Source of the DNA: Siminovitchia terrae
GTDB lineage: Bacteria; Bacillota; Bacilli; Bacillales; Bacillaceae_C
Assembly (NCBI RefSeq): GCF_003605405.2
Contig: NZ_QYTW02000017.1
Span: 44,416 to 108,415 of the forward strand
DNA length: 64,000 bases
Reading direction: 5' to 3'
In this document: positions 59,895 through 64,000 of the stretch, piece by piece
How positions within the stretch are numbered: the first letter of the stretch is position 1
Layout of the letters: the number at the start of each line of letters is the position of its first letter
Made by a program: the position numbers and the translations under genes
Notes under the pieces: model-generated
Told to the model about the DNA's origin: nothing
The model's database searches: none
The model's input: the letters and a program-made list of their open reading frames with translations, nothing else

Positions 59895-60548
59895 ATGAAC
59901 ACTTTATTTGAAAAAATCAAACAAGCTATAAAAGATGATTTCTACGAAGTTGCCGAAACACAGAAAAAGACAAATCCAATTTCTCTGTTAAATCAATATT
60001 TACGTGAAAGTGAAAGAGAAGTGAAAAAAGCATCGAAGCTAATCGAAAGGCAGAAGCTCTTGAGGGACGAATTCTACAAAGAGTGGCAAGAGATAGAGAA
60101 GATGGCTGAAAAGAGAAAAGAGCAGGGGGAAATTGCCCTAAAAGCAGGAGCAGAGGATTTATCGGAGATCGCATTGCGCGAACAGGCACAATACGAGGAA
60201 CGTGCTGATCGATTGAAAAATGTCTATGACAATTCAGTGCATCAATTGGAAGAGCTGGAGCAAAAGTACCGTGAAATGAAGCTGAAGTTAAAAGATATGC
60301 ATATGAAACGATTGGAGCTTATGGGGCAGGAAAACGTAGTCTTAATGAAAAACAAAATGAACAGAGTACTGAAAGATACCGAGTTTGGAACTCCCGCTGA
60401 GAATATGGAGAACATTGGAAAATTATTCGAACGGGAGGAAAAGAAAGCGAATGATGAATATGAAATAAGCATTTTTGATGCACGTATTCAGCAACTGGCA
60501 AAAGATTTAAACAAACAAGATAGTGGAGATTTAAGAGATAACTCATGA
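59895..60548 (+). CDS. liaH: LiaH, PspA/IM30-family stress protein
   Basis: This 217-residue protein is almost wholly coiled coil (residues about 25-160 with E/K/R/Q heptads), as in PspA/IM30. It forms large oligomers that support the membrane during attack by lipid II-binding antibiotics. The N-terminal FEKIKQAIKDDFYEVAE and NPISLLNQYLRESEREV are family hallmarks. AGGGAGAC precedes the ATG. It is in an operon with liaI and liaF. Confidence 0.9.
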   Translation: MNTLFEKIKQAIKDDFYEVAETQKKTNPISLLNQYLRESEREVKKASKLIERQKLLRDEFYKEWQEIEKMAEKRKEQGEIALKAGAEDLSEIALREQAQYEERADRLKNVYDNSVHQLEELEQKYREMKLKLKDMHMKRLELMGQENVVLMKNKMNRVLKDTEFGTPAENMENIGKLFEREEKKANDEYEISIFDARIQQLAKDLNKQDSGDLRDNS

Positions 60549-60589
60549 TAGAATAGAAGTGACCAATTTACCGATGAGGAGGGACACCA

Positions 60590-61312
60590 TTGAAAAACTT
60601 CAGCAGAAACAGCAAAATTGGTTGGGCCATGCTGTTTGCAGGGATTGGAATGGCGCTGGAGCTTCTGCTCAATTGGAGGCTTTATGTCCCTCTCCTTATA
60701 GGGTGCTTCATTATATATTATTGGAAAAGCCACCAAGGTAGAGATTCGAAGAAACTATACCTAATCATCGGAGTTTCACTTGTTTTGATCCCTATCATTT
60801 CCACGGCTGTTTTTAAAATTTTCATTATGGCAGCAGCCGTTTATGCACTTATCCAATATTCAAAAACAAAAAAACAGGCAAAGAAAATTGTAATAGAAAC
60901 AATTCCACCCAATCAAGAAACAAAAGTTAACAGGAAAATGCCTTATATTAAAAATATGTTTTCCGGAACTCAAAAGGTTGTCAATGAAATATTTGAATGG
61001 GACGATATTAATATACAGTGCGGATTTGGAAATACGATCATAGACATGGGTATGACCATGCTTCCCCCGGGAGAAAGCGTTGTTCTCATACGCGGTTTCA
61101 TTGGCAATATTCAGCTTATTGTGCCTATCGATGCCTCCGTAACCATAAATCACTCTGCGATCAGTGGTAAATTGAATATATTCAACCAGAAGGAAGAACT
61201 GTTAAATTCCAATGTTATTTACTATACAGACGGAGATGACGAAACAGCATCTCGGAGAATAAAAATTGTTACAAGTGTTGTATTCGGAGATGTTGAGGTG
61301 AGACGCACATGA
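60590..61312 (+). CDS. liaF: LiaF, inhibitor of the LiaRS system
   Basis: This 240-residue membrane protein has three to four N-terminal helices and a C-terminal DUF2154-type beta-rich domain (INIQCGFGNTIIDMGMTMLPPGESVVLIRGFIGNIQLIVP ... VFGDVEVRR). LiaF keeps the sensor kinase LiaS off in the absence of stress. The start is TTG at 60590, after GAGGAGGG; ATGs nearby are out of frame or too far. It overlaps liaS by four bases (ATGA). Confidence 0.92.
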   Translation: MKNFSRNSKIGWAMLFAGIGMALELLLNWRLYVPLLIGCFIIYYWKSHQGRDSKKLYLIIGVSLVLIPIISTAVFKIFIMAAAVYALIQYSKTKKQAKKIVIETIPPNQETKVNRKMPYIKNMFSGTQKVVNEIFEWDDINIQCGFGNTIIDMGMTMLPPGESVVLIRGFIGNIQLIVPIDASVTINHSAISGKLNIFNQKEELLNSNVIYYTDGDDETASRRIKIVTSVVFGDVEVRRT

Positions 61313-62349
61313 AAATGGCCAGAACATTGTCATTTTATTTTGCGTCTCTGGCCCTCTTCGTTTTTATGTTTGTACTTTTGATGTTTCTATTTACTGTTGA
61401 TACAGACTGGTATCCGCTATTGATGCAAAAAAAATATTTGCTTGTTCCAAATGTCTTTTTCATACTTGCTGTATGTTTATTGGTGGGTTCAATCGCCGGT
61501 TACATAGTCGGGATTTCCATTGACAAAAAAGTAGAAAAGATTGAATGGAGTCTTTTGGAGCTGGAAGGGGGAAATTATGACCGGGTAAGCATTCCGCCTG
61601 CAAAAAATGATAATTTCCCTTCAATCTGGCAAGGGATTGAAAATATACGAGCCCGGCTAAAGGAGCAAACGTTGCTATATCAAAAATTCACCAACGAACG
61701 GGTGAAATGGAACAGGGAATTAAAAGAAGAGGTTCTCACAAAAGAGAGAAATCGATTGGCAAGGGAGCTTCATGATTCTGTCAGCCAACAGCTTTTTGCT
61801 GCCACGATGCTTTTGTCAGCTATCAACCAAAGTCCTGATCCCACAAGTGAGGCTACTGCAAAACAACGGGTTTTGGTTGAAGAAGTCATTAATGAAGCTC
61901 AATCTGAGATGAGGGCTTTGCTTCTTCATCTCAGGCCGATTCAGTTGGAAGGGAAAAGCCTGAAAGTTGGCATGCAGGAACTCTTGTCCGAATTAACGGC
62001 CAAATTGCCTTTAAAGGTAACGTGGAATTTACAGGATGTTCAGTTGGAAAAGGGAATTGAGGATCATTTATTTCGTATACTACAAGAAGCAGTTTCAAAC
62101 ACATTAAGACATGCAAAAGCCAAAACATTGGAAGTCCATATGATGGAAGTGGACCAATTCGTATTTTTAAAGGTGATTGATGACGGTAAAGGCTTCAACA
62201 TCGGCGATCAAAAAGCCGGTTCCTATGGCATAACAAACATGCGGGAAAGGGCATCAGAGATTGGAGGAAATATCAAGATAGTCAGCCTGCCGGGAAGGGG
62301 AACAAGTATTGAAGTGAAAATACCTCTGCCAAATCAGGAGGGAGGATAA
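61309..62349 (+). CDS. liaS: LiaS, sensor histidine kinase
   Basis: This 346-residue kinase has two N-terminal helices with a very short outer loop (intramembrane sensor), a HAMP-like linker, a HisKA_3 domain with the phospho-acceptor His155 in LARELHDSVSQQL, and a HATPase domain (LQEAVSNTLRHAKA, VIDDGKGFN, GSYGITNMRERA). It responds to cell-wall antibiotics and phosphorylates LiaR. The start ATG overlaps the liaF stop. Confidence 0.93.
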   Translation: MKMARTLSFYFASLALFVFMFVLLMFLFTVDTDWYPLLMQKKYLLVPNVFFILAVCLLVGSIAGYIVGISIDKKVEKIEWSLLELEGGNYDRVSIPPAKNDNFPSIWQGIENIRARLKEQTLLYQKFTNERVKWNRELKEEVLTKERNRLARELHDSVSQQLFAATMLLSAINQSPDPTSEATAKQRVLVEEVINEAQSEMRALLLHLRPIQLEGKSLKVGMQELLSELTAKLPLKVTWNLQDVQLEKGIEDHLFRILQEAVSNTLRHAKAKTLEVHMMEVDQFVFLKVIDDGKGFNIGDQKAGSYGITNMRERASEIGGNIKIVSLPGRGTSIEVKIPLPNQEGG

Positions 62350-62352
62350 GAA

Positions 62353-62988
62353 ATGATCAAAGTTTTGTTAGTGGATGATCATGAAATGGTCCGAATTGGT
62401 GTATCAGCTTATTTATCTGTTCAAGAAGATTTAGAAGTGATCGGGGAAGCGGGGGATGGAAAACAAGGTGTTGACCTTGCTCTTTCGCTGCGCCCGGATA
62501 TCATCTTAATGGATTTAGTTATGGAAGGCATGAACGGAATTGATGCCACAAAAGCGATTCTGGAGGAATGGCCTGAGGCGAAAGTGTTAATTGTAACAAG
62601 CTTTTTGGATGATGAAAAAGTATACCCGGCACTAGAGGCAGGAGCTACAGGGTATATGTTAAAAACATCTAAGGCTAGTGATATCGCAGATGCTGTCAGA
62701 TCCGCCTATAAAGGTCAGAAAGTCTTGGAGCCCGAGGTTACGGATAAAATGATGAAAAAGCTACATCATAGAGCAAAGCGTTCCCTCCATGAAGATTTAA
62801 CGAACCGGGAAACGGAAATTCTCGCATTAATGACTGAGGGCAAAGCAAACAAAGAAATAGCGGATGAGCTTTTCATCACATTGAAGACGGTTAAAACACA
62901 CGTCAGTAATATTTTGAGCAAATTGGAAGTGCAGGATCGGACACAGGCTGTCATATATGCATTTAAAAATGGATTAATCAGAAAGTGA
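62353..62988 (+). CDS. liaR: LiaR, response regulator
   Basis: This 211-residue NarL/LuxR-type regulator has a receiver domain with the phospho-acceptor Asp54 in IILMDLVMEG and a C-terminal helix-turn-helix (LTNREIEILALM-like, then NKEIADELFITLKTVKTHVSNIL). It is the last gene of the lia set and likely activates the liaI promoter. GGAGGA lies seven bases before the ATG, in the liaS end. B. subtilis has an extra gene, liaG, between liaH and liaF, which is absent here. Confidence 0.93.
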   Translation: MIKVLLVDDHEMVRIGVSAYLSVQEDLEVIGEAGDGKQGVDLALSLRPDIILMDLVMEGMNGIDATKAILEEWPEAKVLIVTSFLDDEKVYPALEAGATGYMLKTSKASDIADAVRSAYKGQKVLEPEVTDKMMKKLHHRAKRSLHEDLTNRETEILALMTEGKANKEIADELFITLKTVKTHVSNILSKLEVQDRTQAVIYAFKNGLIRK

Positions 62989-63121
62989 ATTCGTCTTTCA
63001 TAGATGAATTTACTTTTTTTATGATGCAAATGTACTCCACTGATATGAAGGTAATGCCGGGAGTGTTTATGACTTCCAAATATGCTAAAATGGCAACATA
63101 GCAAGAGTGGAGGAATGAAAG

Positions 63122-63784
63122 TTGAAAAAAGAATTTGCGGTTATTGGCCTTGGACGCTTCGGTGGGAGCATTGTCCGTTCTCTGACAGAGCAGGGAATGG
63201 AAGTGATGGCTATCGATATCAATGAAGACCGTGTGAATGAATTTGCTTCTACAGCAACACAGGCAGTCATTGCCGACACGACAGACGAAAACGTTTTGAA
63301 AAGCTTAGGTATACGAAATTTTGACCATGTCATTGTTGCCATTGGGGATAATATCCAATCCAGTATTCTGACAACCCTCATTCTGAAGGAATTGGGTGTT
63401 AAACACATAACCGTTAAAGCGCAAAACGATTACCATGAAAAAGTGCTTCGGAAGATTGGTGCAGACCATGTTGTTCACCCTGAACGTGATATGGGAAGGC
63501 GGATTGCGCACTATATTGTTTCCACCAATGTTCTCGATTATCTTGAATTGTCAGAGGAATACAGTATCGTCGAGGTAATGGTTAATGACTTATTGGCAGG
63601 GTATACGCTAGTGGAATTGGATATAAGGGCTAAATATGGGTTGAATATTGTAGCCATTAAAAGAGGGAAAGAAATTATTGTTTCACCGTTGGCAAATGCT
63701 CCGCTTCAGCTCAATGACATATTAATCATCATAGGGGCTGATACTGACATTAACCGTTTTGAAAAGAAGGTATTGGTTGAATAA
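63122..63784 (+). CDS. ktrC: KtrC-like RCK subunit of a K+ uptake system
   Basis: This 220-residue protein has a Rossmann RCK_N domain (FAVIGLGRFGGSIVRSL, binding ADP/ATP) and a C-terminal RCK_C domain, sometimes c-di-AMP-binding (EEYSIVEVMVNDLLAGYTLVELDI). It gates a Ktr membrane channel, most likely the one encoded at 31.5 kb. The start is TTG at 63122, seven bases after GGAGGAATG; the ATG at 63116 is out of frame. There is no adjacent channel gene. It matches KtrC of B. subtilis better than KtrA by this lack of a partner. Confidence 0.9.
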   Translation: MKKEFAVIGLGRFGGSIVRSLTEQGMEVMAIDINEDRVNEFASTATQAVIADTTDENVLKSLGIRNFDHVIVAIGDNIQSSILTTLILKELGVKHITVKAQNDYHEKVLRKIGADHVVHPERDMGRRIAHYIVSTNVLDYLELSEEYSIVEVMVNDLLAGYTLVELDIRAKYGLNIVAIKRGKEIIVSPLANAPLQLNDILIIIGADTDINRFEKKVLVE

Positions 63785-63899
63785 GGGAAGCGGGACATGG
63801 CTCTGCAGACTTGGTCAGTCTCGGACAAGATGAACTATCGCAGAGAATGTGGATAGCCGTTTTCCTAACAAAATCAAGTTGGACAGCCAAAATGGGCCA

Positions 63900-64000
63900 T
63901 TTAACTTCATTCAGCAGAAGTCTCCGACTTCTGCAAGTGGTGAGATGAATGCATGTTGGTATTCCATTCAGCGGGGGTTCAAACCCCGGCTGAATAAAGT
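63900..64000 (+). repeat. 195-bp structured repeat, copy I (cut by window edge)
   Basis: The left half of another copy, with TTTAACTTCATTCAGC and GGGGTTCAAACCCC, runs off the right edge. The ACTT stem has C to G at one position. Confidence 0.9.

Overview
Organism. The window looks like a chromosome segment of a low-G+C, endospore-forming Bacillaceae bacterium. It carries an alpha/beta-type SASP gene behind a sigma-G-like promoter, a sporulenol synthase (squalene-hopene cyclase family), a Spo0E-type phosphatase, ClpE with CtsR boxes, a LiaFSR system, and a run of genes (ykvI, clpE, ykvS, ykwC, ykyB, ykuJ, darB/ykuL, ccpC, ykuU, ykuV) that matches a Bacillus subtilis neighbourhood. The species cannot be named from the sequence alone. 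No rRNA, tRNA, CRISPR array, intact transposase or prophage was seen. Layout, 0-9 kb: the 3' end of a chemoreceptor gene, a tartrate/D-malate dehydrogenase-like enzyme, a flavin reductase, a benzil-reductase-like SDR, sporulenol synthase, a YppC-like protein, two small membrane proteins and a DMT exporter. 9-17 kb: a likely taurine-dissimilation locus with a GntR regulator, class III aminotransferase, LysR regulator, sulfoacetaldehyde acetyltransferase (Xsc) and a convergent amino-acid permease with a cre-like site. An unusual 20-unit, 40-bp tandem array lies between xsc and the permease. 17-24 kb: a three-subunit glycolate/2-hydroxyacid oxidase (GlcE, GlcF, GlcD order) behind a perfect 10-8-10 palindrome, followed by a lactate/glycolate permease. 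24-33 kb: release factor 3, an RND pump, a TerC-family protein under a yybP-ykoY (Mn2+) riboswitch, the SASP, a Ktr-type K+ channel subunit and meso-diaminopimelate dehydrogenase. 34-45 kb: a B12-binding radical SAM protein, an acyltransferase, Ogt, Spo0E-like, ClpE, YkvI, a lipoprotein, a CPBP protease and YkvS. 45-57 kb: the ykwC-to-ykuV run, interrupted by two drug-efflux MFS genes, then FdhD, a DUF2294 protein and an OFA-family MFS transporter. 58-64 kb: CvfB, a liaI-liaH-liaF-liaS-liaR cell-envelope-stress operon and KtrC. How it fits together: the catabolic block would turn taurine into sulfoacetaldehyde, then acetyl phosphate plus sulfite, and would feed two-carbon or 2-hydroxy acids into respiration. 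The rest is stress, ion and sporulation physiology. The most striking non-coding content is a roughly 195-bp structured interspersed repeat present nine times, two related tandem arrays built from 20-bp half units, a separate family of composite intergenic repeats, and a duplicated leader/terminator motif of unknown function.
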